DNA of 64,000 nt from CAYMZZ01 sp047600605 (GTDB taxonomy: Bacteria > Bacteroidota > Bacteroidia > Chitinophagales > Chitinophagaceae). A model generated the notes under the pieces. It was not told the origin of the DNA. It ran no database searches and was given only the letters and a program-made list of their open reading frames with translations. Below are positions 1 to 9,027 of the stretch, one piece after another (position 1 is the stretch's first letter; every line of letters starts with the position of its first letter). Position numbers and translations under genes: made by a program. The DNA lies in the NCBI GenBank assembly GCA_047600605.1, contig JASGKK010000003.1, positions 744,001-808,000 of the forward strand, in the 5' to 3' direction.

Positions 1-264
1 AACGGGCAATATAAGTCGGCCGTTGGCATCGACTCGCTCATCAAAGTGCAGGCTACAGTGGCCTATGAAACCCAAACCTGTTTTTACAACCAGTTTGCCA
101 GTATGGGCGGCACCAATTCTATTGTGGAATGGGCTACTGCCAGGCCGGCACTGGCCAACCAGGATTATGTGCATCCCAACTATCGCGGAGCAGAGATCCT
201 GGCCACCCGTTTTTATCAAGCATTACTGAACCAGTACGACAATTATCTGCGTTCGGTAAAATAA
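1..264 (+). CDS. SGNH/GDSL hydrolase family protein, C-terminal fragment (5' truncated by window)
   Basis: The reading frame is open from base 1 and ends at TAA 262-264, so only the last 87 codons are visible. The end contains D-Y-V-H-P followed by an N-Y-R-G-A helix start, which is block V of SGNH hydrolases (catalytic Asp and His). The MBOAT acyltransferase gene begins 19 nt downstream on the same strand, and SGNH plus MBOAT pairs usually O-acetylate polysaccharides (AlgI/AlgJ/AlgX type). The catalytic Ser lies outside the window, so the family call rests on block V and context. Confidence 0.7.
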   Translation, partial: NGQYKSAVGIDSLIKVQATVAYETQTCFYNQFASMGGTNSIVEWATARPALANQDYVHPNYRGAEILATRFYQALLNQYDNYLRSVK

Positions 265-283
265 ACAAGACCCGGCATTAATC

Positions 284-1945
284 ATGTCTTCCTTTGACTT
301 TGCAGCTTTTGGCAGGCAGTTTCTATATGATGAAAAGAACCCACTACTGTTCAACAGTGGTTTTTTTGTGTTATTCTTTGCGCTCTTCATAGGTCTCTAT
401 TATACTTTTCGCCATCAGTTCAAAACCCGCCGTTACATCTTTTGTTTCTTTTCTCTTTATTTCTTTTATAAGGCAAGCGGCAGCTTTGTGCTGCTGGTGA
501 TTCTTTCGGCGGTAGTCGACTTTATTTTATCCAATGCCATCTGGCGCCAGCAGAAAAAAAGTATCCGGACCCTGTTGCTCATACTGAGTATCTGCTTCAA
601 CCTGGGCATGCTCTTTTATTTTAAGTACACCGATTTCTTTGTCGCTATCAGCAATGACTGGTTCAATACTCATTTCAATCCGCTGAACCTGCTTCTGCCT
701 ATTGGTATTTCGTTTTTTACGTTTGAAAACCTGAGTTATACAATTGATGTGTACCGCGGCCAGTTTGAGCCGGCAAAAAAATTCAGCGACTACCTCCTGT
801 TTCTGAGTTTTTTTCCCAAACTCATGATGGGTCCGATTGTACGCGCACACGATTTTGTGCCGCAGATCAACCGCCCCTATATCATTACGGAAACGGATTT
901 TGCCAAAGGCTTTTACCTCATCTTTTCGGGGCTGGTAAAAAAACTGATCATTTCCGATTTTATCACACTCAATTTTGTTGACTACATATTTGACGAACCT
1001 ACGCGCTACACCGGTCTCGAAAACCTCTTTGCCGTCTATGCGTATGCTGTGGTCATTTATTGTGACTTCAGCGGCTACAGTGATATTGCTATCGGCATTG
1101 CCCGCTGGCTGGGCTTTCAGATCCCACCCAATTTCCTGTCGCCTTATCAAAGCAGAAACATCACGGAATTCTGGCGGCGCTGGCATATCTCTCTTTCATC
1201 GTGGCTTAAAGATTATCTCTATATACCCCTGGGAGGTAACCGCCGGGCCACTATCGGCACCTGGATATTTGCCCTGCTTTTTTTTGCCGGCATATTTGTG
1301 ACGGCCCGCCATGTGCTGCATAGCAGTGTGCTGACAGCAACGCTGCTCAGTGCGGGCGTATTACTGCTGTTTCTGATGCCTGCCATCCTGAAGCGCGAAA
1401 AGAAAGGCGTGGCGGCCAATATGAACCTGCTTACCACGATGCTGCTGGGAGGCTTCTGGCATGGGGCCAACTGGAACTTTATTCTCTGGGGTGTACTGCA
1501 TGGCATTGCACTGGCAGTGCATAAAGTATGGATGCTGCTCACAGGCAAAAAACTGGCCAGCCTGCATCAGCGTCGTATATATCAGATACTGACCGGCCTG
1601 CTCACGTTTCACTTTGTATGCTTCTGCTGGATATTCTTCCGTAGTGCAGATATGGACCCGGCTACCAATGATCTCGATAAGGCATTTCATATGATCAATC
1701 AGATCTGGACTAATATGGATTTCTCTGTATGGTCAGCATTTTTCAACAACTACTGGTCAGTATTGCTGATGATGCTCATTGCATATTCACTCCATCTTCT
1801 TCCCGACAACCTGCCCGACCGTCTGATTGCCCGTTTTCCTAAAATACCACTGGCAGTATATATCGGCCTGTTTTTTGGCTTTGTGGTGTTGTATGGCTAT
1901 TTCAAATCTGCAGAAACGGTGTTACCGATTTATCTGCAGTTTTAG
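284..1945 (+). CDS. MBOAT family O-acyltransferase (AlgI-like)
   Basis: A 553-residue polytopic membrane protein of the size normal for AlgI/DltB-type MBOAT enzymes. The diagnostic segments are E-F-W-R-R-W-H around residue 301, followed by the LKDYLYIPLGGNR stretch, and F-W-H-G-A-N-W with the presumed catalytic His at about 393. The family moves acyl groups, usually acetyl, across the inner membrane to an extracytoplasmic polysaccharide. The SGNH protein ending 19 nt upstream is the likely periplasmic partner that completes transfer. The acceptor glycan cannot be told from sequence. Confidence 0.9.
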   Translation: MSSFDFAAFGRQFLYDEKNPLLFNSGFFVLFFALFIGLYYTFRHQFKTRRYIFCFFSLYFFYKASGSFVLLVILSAVVDFILSNAIWRQQKKSIRTLLLILSICFNLGMLFYFKYTDFFVAISNDWFNTHFNPLNLLLPIGISFFTFENLSYTIDVYRGQFEPAKKFSDYLLFLSFFPKLMMGPIVRAHDFVPQINRPYIITETDFAKGFYLIFSGLVKKLIISDFITLNFVDYIFDEPTRYTGLENLFAVYAYAVVIYCDFSGYSDIAIGIARWLGFQIPPNFLSPYQSRNITEFWRRWHISLSSWLKDYLYIPLGGNRRATIGTWIFALLFFAGIFVTARHVLHSSVLTATLLSAGVLLLFLMPAILKREKKGVAANMNLLTTMLLGGFWHGANWNFILWGVLHGIALAVHKVWMLLTGKKLASLHQRRIYQILTGLLTFHFVCFCWIFFRSADMDPATNDLDKAFHMINQIWTNMDFSVWSAFFNNYWSVLLMMLIAYSLHLLPDNLPDRLIARFPKIPLAVYIGLFFGFVVLYGYFKSAETVLPIYLQF

Positions 1946-1957
1946 TGGCCGGTAAGG

Positions 1958-2085
1958 AATGTATAAAGGGTATAAGGAGTTTAAAGGTTTAAAGTGTTTT
2001 ATACCTATTACTTATAACTTAAAACTTATTACTACTTACACCTTCTGCCTTAGCCCTTTTACCTTTTCCCTATAAACGCTTATTT
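1958..2085. repeat. Intergenic microrepeat cluster (AAAGG/TTTAAAG and ATAACTTAAAACTTA types)
   Basis: This AT-rich gap carries degenerate tandem words: GTATAAAGGGTATAAGGAG and TTTAAAGGTTTAAAGTG, then TTATAACTTAAAACTTATTA, then the reverse-complement-like CCCTTTTACCTTTTCCC. The same words recur in other intergenic gaps of this window (13.8, 21.2, 23.8, 31.4, 36.7, 45.7 and 46.0 kb) and not inside genes. No coding capacity is visible. Confidence 0.55.
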
Positions 2086-2108
2086 TCGCCCGCAGAAAAA
2101 CAGACAAT

Positions 2109-2459
2109 ATGCAACTTACCGCCAGATTAATTCAGGTACTGCCCCTGCAAAAGGGAACCGGCAAAAACGGAGAATGGAAAAAACAGGACATCATTGTGGA
2201 AACCGACGGACAGTATCCGAAAAAGATCTGCATTTCTATCTGGGGTGATAAGATTGACAACAACCAGCTGCAAACCGGCAACTCACTCAATATTTCCTTC
2301 GATATTGAAAGCCGCGAGTATAATGGACGCTGGTACACAGACGTAAAAGCGTGGAAAGTAGAACTGGCCGGTGCTGCTTCATCCAGTGCATCCTCTTCGG
2401 GCGGCGATGAGTTTCATGACACTCCGCTTACCAGCTCAGACGAAGACCTGCCATTTTAA
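2109..2459 (+). CDS. DUF3127 domain protein, OB-fold, with SSB-like acidic C-terminal tail
   Basis: A 116-residue protein matching the DUF3127 family of Bacteroidota: an N-terminal MQLTARLIQVLP strand, a G-K-N-G-E-W-K-K-Q loop, and a domain ending near residue 90 (W-K-V-E-L-A-G). A Ser-rich linker then leads to the terminus SSDEDLPF. That tail resembles the DDDIPF tip by which SSB recruits DNA-repair partners. Single-strand nucleic acid binding is therefore plausible but unproven. A weak -10-like box (TATTTTCG) lies about 22 nt upstream. The convergent next gene ends 7 nt away. Confidence 0.8.
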   Translation: MQLTARLIQVLPLQKGTGKNGEWKKQDIIVETDGQYPKKICISIWGDKIDNNQLQTGNSLNISFDIESREYNGRWYTDVKAWKVELAGAASSSASSSGGDEFHDTPLTSSDEDLPF

Positions 2460-2465
2460 GAAGAG

Positions 2466-3677
2466 CTATTTGCGGTCTTCAGCAAAACTATTATAGCTAC
2501 GGGCCAGCGCACTCAGCAACAAATTGCCCATTATGCGGTACCCTTCGGCCGTATAATGGATGCGGTCCCTGTTCATCATCCTTCTGCGCAGCCAGCTGGC
2601 GGCTGAGCCATACCCGCCGGTGATCCGGTAAAGATCCCAGAGGGGCAGACGCTGCTCAGTGCAGTACCGTGTCAGCGATTGATTGAGCTGCTGTAAAACC
2701 TTATTGGAATACCGCCCCTTATATGAGTCCGGCGCAGTACAGAGAATGACTGCTGCCTGCGGCGATATTGTCTTCAGCTTTTGTAAGAAAAGTGAAACCT
2801 GTTGACGAAAAGCCGGCTCAGAAAAAGTGCGTGCCTGCGCCTCATTGGTACCCAGGCTTACGATATACAGGTCGGCCTGCAGAGAAGGCAACTGCTGCCA
2901 GAAAAGCGATGCATTATTAAAATGATCATAACGGGCGCCATTCACACCGATATTGTGTACAACAACACCCGGATCGGTTGAGGTTACAGCCACTCCATAC
3001 AACGACTTACGCGTATTGCTACCGCTGCCGGTTATGATAAAACTACCTGATTCATTGCTGATAGACTGAGGAATGGTTTTCCACGGATAGAGCGTATCAC
3101 GCAATAACGATAGCGTATCGGCGCCGGCAATATAGCTCCACTGGTTTTGATACAGACTGTCTGTAAACAACTGTAACTGATTTCCTGCCCCGGGCTCTCG
3201 CAATTGTACCTGCACACCGGCAAAATCCTGATTGCTTGTGATGCCAAACCCAGACAGACTATAAGGCAGGTCAATCTCCGGGTGGGCAAGCCGGTTAAAA
3301 AGCCAGTAACCACCGGTTGTATTGCTGCGGATGTCATCCGGGCTGTTTGATTGCGCCAGCTGATAAGGAAAGACAAGACCGCGGCCACTATTGCCAAAAT
3401 AAGTTTGTAATGCCTGCCGGAGTGATGCTGCCTGGTAACCCGGCTGTGTATGCGAATCGCCGATGAAGACAACGGAGACCTGCCCGTTATGCGTTTGCTT
3501 CAGCTGCCATAGTTTTTCATAGAAACTATCCAGCGCCGGATATACGGGAATACGATTGAATACGGAACGGAGAAACGGATAACGCTGCTGCAACTGCTGA
3601 TCGGTAACGGGCAACTGGGCTTTTGCTGTCAATACATTGACAAAGAGTACAAAAAGGATTATGGATCGCAAAACCAT
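2466..3677 (-). CDS. SGNH/GDSL hydrolase, secreted
   Basis: The chosen start gives a clean signal peptide (hydrophobic LFVLFVNVLTAKAQ ending near residue 21); an in-frame ATG 42 nt upstream (3719) would add an unlikely N-terminus. Catalytic blocks are visible: F-I-G-D-S-H-T-Q with Ser at about residue 75, S-L-G-T-N-E in the middle (block III Asn), and D-R-I-H-Y-T-A-E-G-Y near the end (block V Asp/His). About 404 residues. Probably a periplasmic or surface carbohydrate esterase or acyltransferase. Its stop lies 7 nt from the convergent DUF3127 gene, leaving little room for a terminator. Confidence 0.8.
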   Translation of the reverse strand: MVLRSIILFVLFVNVLTAKAQLPVTDQQLQQRYPFLRSVFNRIPVYPALDSFYEKLWQLKQTHNGQVSVVFIGDSHTQPGYQAASLRQALQTYFGNSGRGLVFPYQLAQSNSPDDIRSNTTGGYWLFNRLAHPEIDLPYSLSGFGITSNQDFAGVQVQLREPGAGNQLQLFTDSLYQNQWSYIAGADTLSLLRDTLYPWKTIPQSISNESGSFIITGSGSNTRKSLYGVAVTSTDPGVVVHNIGVNGARYDHFNNASLFWQQLPSLQADLYIVSLGTNEAQARTFSEPAFRQQVSLFLQKLKTISPQAAVILCTAPDSYKGRYSNKVLQQLNQSLTRYCTEQRLPLWDLYRITGGYGSAASWLRRRMMNRDRIHYTAEGYRIMGNLLLSALARSYNSFAEDRK

Positions 3678-3787
3678 TCCGGAAAGATAAAGGATATCGG
3701 CCAGCAATGCTTTGATCATTCCAATGACTCAAATACTTTAAGTGACTCAGCCATTTTTTATTTACATTAGAAAGATAAATTTATTTC

Positions 3788-5380
3788 ATGCATAAGTCTG
3801 CCACAGCGGCAATAGCCGCGTTACTGATTGGTTTATTTTCCTGCACGTCTGATGAAAAACAGCCATCTGCATCTGTTCAGTCATATGATACGGCATACAG
3901 GAATCTTAACCTCACTGACACTGGCCGGCTGAGCCGCATACGTGCTGTGGCTCCGGTAATAGAGCAGATGTTTAATGCATATGCAGAAAAAAATCACCTG
4001 CCGGGATTGTCGTGGGGACTGGTGGTCGATGGACAGCTTTTACTGGCTGGCAATAAAGGGTATACTGATATTGAAAAGAAAATTCCGGTTACCTCTTCTT
4101 CCCTGTTTCGCATAGCCAGCATGAGCAAGAGTTTTACTGCTATGGCCATTTTGCGCTTGCGCGATGAAGGCAAACTGCAGTTAGACGATGCAGTTGCTAA
4201 ATATGTGCCGGAGATGAAGGACCAGCGTTATCCCACACAGGATGCGCCGGTACTTACCATCCGTCACCTGCTTACGCATAGTGCCGGTTTTCCGGAAGAC
4301 AATCCATGGGGCGACCGGCAGCTGGCAGATACAGATGAGGAATTTCGCGCTTTTCTTAATAAGAAGATCAGCTTTTCCAACCCACCGGGTATTGCCTATG
4401 AATACAGCAACCTCGGGTTTGCTCTATTGGGTAAGATTGTGACCATTGTATCGGGCCAGCCTTATCAGCAATATATACGGGAGAATATATGGAATCCGCT
4501 GGGTATGAAAAGTGCCGAATGGGAATACAGCCGGGTGGCTCCCGATAAACTCGCACATGGCTATCGCTGGATCAATGAAAACTGGCGGGAGGAGGCATTG
4601 CTGCACGACACACCTGATGGCAGCTGGGGTGCTATGGGCAGCATGATAGCTTCCGTAGAAGAGTTCAGCCGTTACATGGCTTTTCATTTATCAGCCTGGC
4701 CTCCATCCAACAGACCCGAAACAGGACCTGTGAAAAGAAGTTCTGTAAGAGAAATGCATCAACCCTGGCGCTTCAACGGGCTGAACCCGGGGTTTAAATA
4801 TCCTGATGGCCGTACCTGTGCCTATGCTTCTGCGTATGGTTATGGGTTAGGCTGGTTAAGTGACTGTGATGGCAAGGTATACATTGCCCATAGTGGCGGG
4901 TTGCCCGGCTTTGGCAGCCAGTGGCGCATTATGCCTGACTACGGCATTGGCATTGTTTCGCTCGCCAACCGCACGTATGCGCCTATGGGCAATATCAATC
5001 TGCATGTACTGGATACGATCATTAAGCTGGCGGGCCTGCAACAACAGAAAGCGCCGGCTTCTGCTATTCTTGAGCAACGGCAGTCGGAGCTGGTCAAAAT
5101 ATTACCTGACTGGAAAAATGCAGAAGCGTCGGGTTTATTTGCCGAAAACTTTTTTGCCGATAACCCGATCGATAGCCTGCGCAAGTATGCCACCCAGTTA
5201 TTTGAAAAGGCAGGCAGCATTCGCAAAGTAGAACCTATGCAGCCCGACAACCAGTTGCGTGGCCGGTTTATGATCCGGGGTGAAAAAGCTGATCTCATGG
5301 TTTATTTTACTCTTTCACCCGAAAATCCACCGTTGATCCAGGAGTACCGTATCTGGGAAGTATTGCCTCCCAAACCCTGA
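3788..5380 (+). CDS. Serine hydrolase (class C beta-lactamase/penicillin-binding fold), lipoprotein
   Basis: A 530-residue protein with a lipoprotein signal ending in L-F-S-C (Cys19). The beta-lactamase-fold triad is present: S-M-S-K at residues 111-114 (nucleophile Ser and Lys), Y-S-N at 206-208, and H-S-G-G at 368-371. The catalytic domain spans about residues 50-410; a C-terminal extension follows. Relatives include D-aminopeptidases, esterases and peptidoglycan-modifying enzymes, so the substrate is open. The gene stands alone between the convergent-starting SGNH gene and a secreted repeat protein. Confidence 0.85.
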   Translation: MHKSATAAIAALLIGLFSCTSDEKQPSASVQSYDTAYRNLNLTDTGRLSRIRAVAPVIEQMFNAYAEKNHLPGLSWGLVVDGQLLLAGNKGYTDIEKKIPVTSSSLFRIASMSKSFTAMAILRLRDEGKLQLDDAVAKYVPEMKDQRYPTQDAPVLTIRHLLTHSAGFPEDNPWGDRQLADTDEEFRAFLNKKISFSNPPGIAYEYSNLGFALLGKIVTIVSGQPYQQYIRENIWNPLGMKSAEWEYSRVAPDKLAHGYRWINENWREEALLHDTPDGSWGAMGSMIASVEEFSRYMAFHLSAWPPSNRPETGPVKRSSVREMHQPWRFNGLNPGFKYPDGRTCAYASAYGYGLGWLSDCDGKVYIAHSGGLPGFGSQWRIMPDYGIGIVSLANRTYAPMGNINLHVLDTIIKLAGLQQQKAPASAILEQRQSELVKILPDWKNAEASGLFAENFFADNPIDSLRKYATQLFEKAGSIRKVEPMQPDNQLRGRFMIRGEKADLMVYFTLSPENPPLIQEYRIWEVLPPKP

Positions 5381-5423
5381 TAGAAACAGGAGAATCAATT
5401 GCCCGGCAACTGTTTAGGAAGGT

Positions 5424-5447
5424 TTTGGGTATAATTTTATACCCAAA
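5424..5447. repeat. Perfect palindrome (10-bp arms)
   Basis: TTTGGGTATA at 5424-5433 and its exact complement TATACCCAAA at 5438-5447 are separated by ATTT. It lies 44 nt past the serine-hydrolase stop codon. There is no T-run after it, so it is either a weak hairpin end for the upstream transcript or a protein-binding site for the downstream secreted-protein gene. The rest of the 5381-5668 gap shows nothing else recognisable. Confidence 0.6.
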
Positions 5448-5668
5448 GCTTGCAAAGATTAAAACCGTATTATATCTTTAACGCCGGTTTCAGCAACTGC
5501 TTGCCGCTTCTGGTCCAATCCCTCCTGCCAGAAGTTTTTGAATCCATTCTTATTAAAAATCGACCAAAACAAATTCTCATTGTTTTTCCAGTAGCCTGTA
5601 CTGACCGATTTCGTTGATCAATTTAATGCTCCAGTATTCTTTTGATCACATCCGTCAATCTAGCGTGT

Positions 5669-8600
5669 ATGAAAATTCGGCTACCCGGAAACATTACTTA
5701 CTGTATTCTCGCAGCTTGCCTGCTTACTTTAGTCTCCCGGCTTGAGGCCCAGGGCGTATATCGCTTTTGGGGACTTACCCGCCAGGGTGGTGAACACAAC
5801 TCGGGTACTTTATTCCGTCTTGATACAACCGGCACTCAATTCACTGCCACACATGAATTTCTGCTTTCCAATCCCGGAGCATCTCCTTACTATAGTCAGC
5901 TTACAGCCTATAATGGTAAATATTATGGAGTGACGATTGCCGGTGGCAGTCACAACTATGGTGTCATTTTTGAATGGGACCCTGCTACAAATATTTATAC
6001 CAAGAAATACGATTTTTCGGGCGATGATGTCTGGTTTTGTTATGGCAGCCTTACGTTGCTGGGCAATAAGTTTTATGGTCTCGCCAACCGCGGCGGCAAC
6101 TCGGGCCTGGGTGTGTTGTTTGAATGGGATCCTGCTACTAACGTATTTACCAAAAAAGTACATTTCGATGATGCCAGTGGTCATAGCCCTGAAGGCACGC
6201 TGGTTGCTAAAACCGGAAAGCTGTATGGTATGACCCGGTATGGTGGTACCAACTTTGCCGGTGTGATCTTTGAATATGATCCGGTTTCGGATACCTATAC
6301 CAAAAAAATAGATCTGGATTACTCTACCGGAAGTGGTCCTTATGGTGCCCTTACCTGGAAGAACGGAAAGTTTTATGGTCTTACTGCCAATGGCGGCAGC
6401 AATGGATATGGTACCATTTTTTCCTGGGACCCGGCCAGCAATAACTATACAACAAAATTCGACTTTGATGGCACCCGCGGAAAATATCCCTATGGCAGCC
6501 TGACCTTAAGCAACAACAAGCTGTATGGAATGACGACCGAAGGTGGTAGCCTTGATCTCGGTGTTTTATTTGAATATGACCCTGCTGGTGGGAGTGTAAC
6601 CACTAAAGTTGATTTTAATGGTACCAATGGCCGCAACCCTTATGGCAACCTTACCGTGGCAAACGGAAAGCTTTCCGGTATGACCTGGATGGGCGGTCAG
6701 AATAACCTGGGCGTTTTATTTGAATATGATCCTGCTTCTTCCAGCCTCAGTCGTGTGACCGATTTTGCACAGGCGTCTAACGGATCAAATCCATATGGCA
6801 CACTTACCTGGAATGGAACCAGCTTTTATGGCCTGGCTACCAAAGGCGGATCGGCCGATGCCGGTGTGATCTTTGAATGGAATCCGACCAACGGCAACTA
6901 TCAGCGCAAAGTAGATCTTAACAGCGCTGTTGGTGGGGCATTGCCCGAAGGCAACCTGGTGCAGGCCGCAGGCAAATTGTATGGAGTGACCAGCAAAGGA
7001 GGAACATTCAACAAGGGTATTCTCTTCGAATACGATGAGCGTACAGCCAGCTTTACTACCCGGATCAATTTTGACGGCATCAATGGTGCACTGCCCACTG
7101 GTGACCTCGTATGGCTGGATGGAAAAATATATGGCTGGACACGCGAGGGCGGTGCCAATGATAAAGGCACTATTTTTTCCTGGGATCCTACTACCAACAC
7201 GCTTACCAAAAAATTTGATTTCAGCAGCAGCAATGGTTCATATCCTGCACGCACGCCGCTGTTGTACAACGGAAAATTTTATGGCGCTACTTCCTATGGC
7301 GGCCAGTATGAGGCCGGGGTATTATATGAATGGGATCCTGTTGCCAACAGTTATACAAAGAAATATGAGTTTGAAGACCAGGACGGCGCCAATCCTACAG
7401 GCTACCTCGCAGTGCGTGCCGGTAAACTGTATGGTATGACCACTTTTGGTGGCGCCAATAGCACTGGTGTGATCTATGAATGGAATCCCGCTACCAATGC
7501 ATACGCGAAGAAGTATGATTTTGAAGTGACAGGTATGGGCGTACACCCACGTGCCGGTCTTACATTGAGCCGCACCAGCGATCTATTTTATGGCATGACC
7601 CGCGAGACCAATGGCAATATCAGTTTTCCAGGTCAGGAAGGTCCCGGTGTGATCTTCGAATGGAATCCTGTAACCAACGTCTATACAAAGAAACTCGACT
7701 TTGACGGATCCAATGGCGGACTGCCTACAGGCAACCTTACCGAAAGCGGTGGCAAATATTATGGTATGACCAACCAGGGAGGAAATGGCCCCAGTTTCCC
7801 CGGTATCAACTATATCGTGGGCGGATCAGGCGTAGTGTTTGAATGGGATCCTGCTACCAATGGATGTATTAAAAAGCTTGATTTTGCAGGCACCAATGGT
7901 GCTTATCCTACAGGCAATGACCTGCAGCGGTCACAAGTACCGGTTGCAAAAGGATTGCCGGGCAGCTGTGTGGCCTACAATGCTGTAGTGATTGACAATA
8001 CCAACAACAACCGCTGGGTACCGATTACAGACGCGGATGGCAACGTGGTGGCCGAAATAAAAGCAAATGGTAATAACCTCGGTACCGTTACTGCGCAGGT
8101 GTATGTCAATAATACCAGCGTTCGCGAAGACTCCAAGCATCGTCTTTATCTCGACCGCAATATCACCATTACCCCTCAGGTACAACCGGCAACACCGGTT
8201 GAGCTGCGCTTATATATTACTGCCGGCGAACTGCAGGCGCTGAAGCAATCAAGCAATTCGCTGGGTCAGCCCTCCGGAGTGGTTGGCATTGCCGACATAG
8301 GCGCATATAAAAACAGTGATGGTTGCTCAGCTGCAGTATCCAGTCTCGAAGGCCTGCAACTTACCGGCGGTGAATTGTGGAATACAGACTATGTACTCAA
8401 AACCACTATCAGCTCTTTCTCGAGCTTCTATTTTGCCAATAAGAATCAGTCGGAAGCTCCGCTGCCCGTACAGTTTATCAGCTTTACAGGAAGGTTGAAT
8501 GGCGCCGATGTATTGCTTGACTGGAAAACAGCCAGCGAGAACAATGTGAAACACTATGAAGTGCAGCGTAGCGTGGATGGTATCAATTATCAGTCAATCG

Positions 8601-9016
8601 GCATTGTAGAGGCAGCCAATACTTCGGGTACACATCAGTATAATTATACAGATAAGAATGCATCGGCACTGGGCTATTTGCGTGTGTATTACCGGATCAG
8701 CGAAATCGATAACGACAATCACTTCTCTTATAGTAAAGAAGTATCAATACCCATACCCAATCAACCCAACTCAATTGTGTTTTATCCGAATCCGGTTGCC
8801 GGTCAGGGACAGATGCGCATCATCGTAAGCCGTGGAGAAAAAATGCAGTGGCGGTTGTTTGACAATACTGGTCGCATCATCAAACAGGGAACTGCCAACC
8901 TGGTAATGGGTACCAACAATGTACCGGTAAATCTGACTGGCCTTGCAGGAGGTGTTTACTATATTGAACTTAAGGGAGAAACGATTAACAACCGCATACG
9001 CTTAATGAAAGAATAG
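5669..9016 (+). CDS. Secreted GloVer-type tandem repeat protein with T9SS type A sorting domain
   Basis: The start is set at the ATG before a signal peptide (MKIRLPG..., cleavage near E-A-Q-G); the longer frame begins with TTG. Fourteen tandem repeats of about 50 residues follow, each of the form G-(M/L)-T-x-x-G-G ... G-V-I-F-E-W-D-P-A-T-N-x-Y-T-K-K ... P-x-G-x-L ... G-K-L-Y. They match the choice-of-anchor GloVer (TIGR03803-type) repeat. After about residue 760 come a Cys-containing domain, a fibronectin-III-like segment and a terminal YPNPVAG...RIRLMKE module, the type IX secretion sorting signal. Role unknown; surface-exposed or released. Fourteen repeats would suit two seven-bladed propellers (inference). 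Confidence 0.88.
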   Translation: MKIRLPGNITYCILAACLLTLVSRLEAQGVYRFWGLTRQGGEHNSGTLFRLDTTGTQFTATHEFLLSNPGASPYYSQLTAYNGKYYGVTIAGGSHNYGVIFEWDPATNIYTKKYDFSGDDVWFCYGSLTLLGNKFYGLANRGGNSGLGVLFEWDPATNVFTKKVHFDDASGHSPEGTLVAKTGKLYGMTRYGGTNFAGVIFEYDPVSDTYTKKIDLDYSTGSGPYGALTWKNGKFYGLTANGGSNGYGTIFSWDPASNNYTTKFDFDGTRGKYPYGSLTLSNNKLYGMTTEGGSLDLGVLFEYDPAGGSVTTKVDFNGTNGRNPYGNLTVANGKLSGMTWMGGQNNLGVLFEYDPASSSLSRVTDFAQASNGSNPYGTLTWNGTSFYGLATKGGSADAGVIFEWNPTNGNYQRKVDLNSAVGGALPEGNLVQAAGKLYGVTSKGGTFNKGILFEYDERTASFTTRINFDGINGALPTGDLVWLDGKIYGWTREGGANDKGTIFSWDPTTNTLTKKFDFSSSNGSYPARTPLLYNGKFYGATSYGGQYEAGVLYEWDPVANSYTKKYEFEDQDGANPTGYLAVRAGKLYGMTTFGGANSTGVIYEWNPATNAYAKKYDFEVTGMGVHPRAGLTLSRTSDLFYGMTRETNGNISFPGQEGPGVIFEWNPVTNVYTKKLDFDGSNGGLPTGNLTESGGKYYGMTNQGGNGPSFPGINYIVGGSGVVFEWDPATNGCIKKLDFAGTNGAYPTGNDLQRSQVPVAKGLPGSCVAYNAVVIDNTNNNRWVPITDADGNVVAEIKANGNNLGTVTAQVYVNNTSVREDSKHRLYLDRNITITPQVQPATPVELRLYITAGELQALKQSSNSLGQPSGVVGIADIGAYKNSDGCSAAVSSLEGLQLTGGELWNTDYVLKTTISSFSSFYFANKNQSEAPLPVQFISFTGRLNGADVLLDWKTASENNVKHYEVQRSVDGINYQSIGIVEAANTSGTHQYNYTDKNASALGYLRVYYRISEIDNDNHFSYSKEVSIPIPNQPNSIVFYPNPVAGQGQMRIIVSRGEKMQWRLFDNTGRIIKQGTANLVMGTNNVPVNLTGLAGGVYYIELKGETINNRIRLMKE

Positions 9017-9027
9017 CCTGCAGAGAC

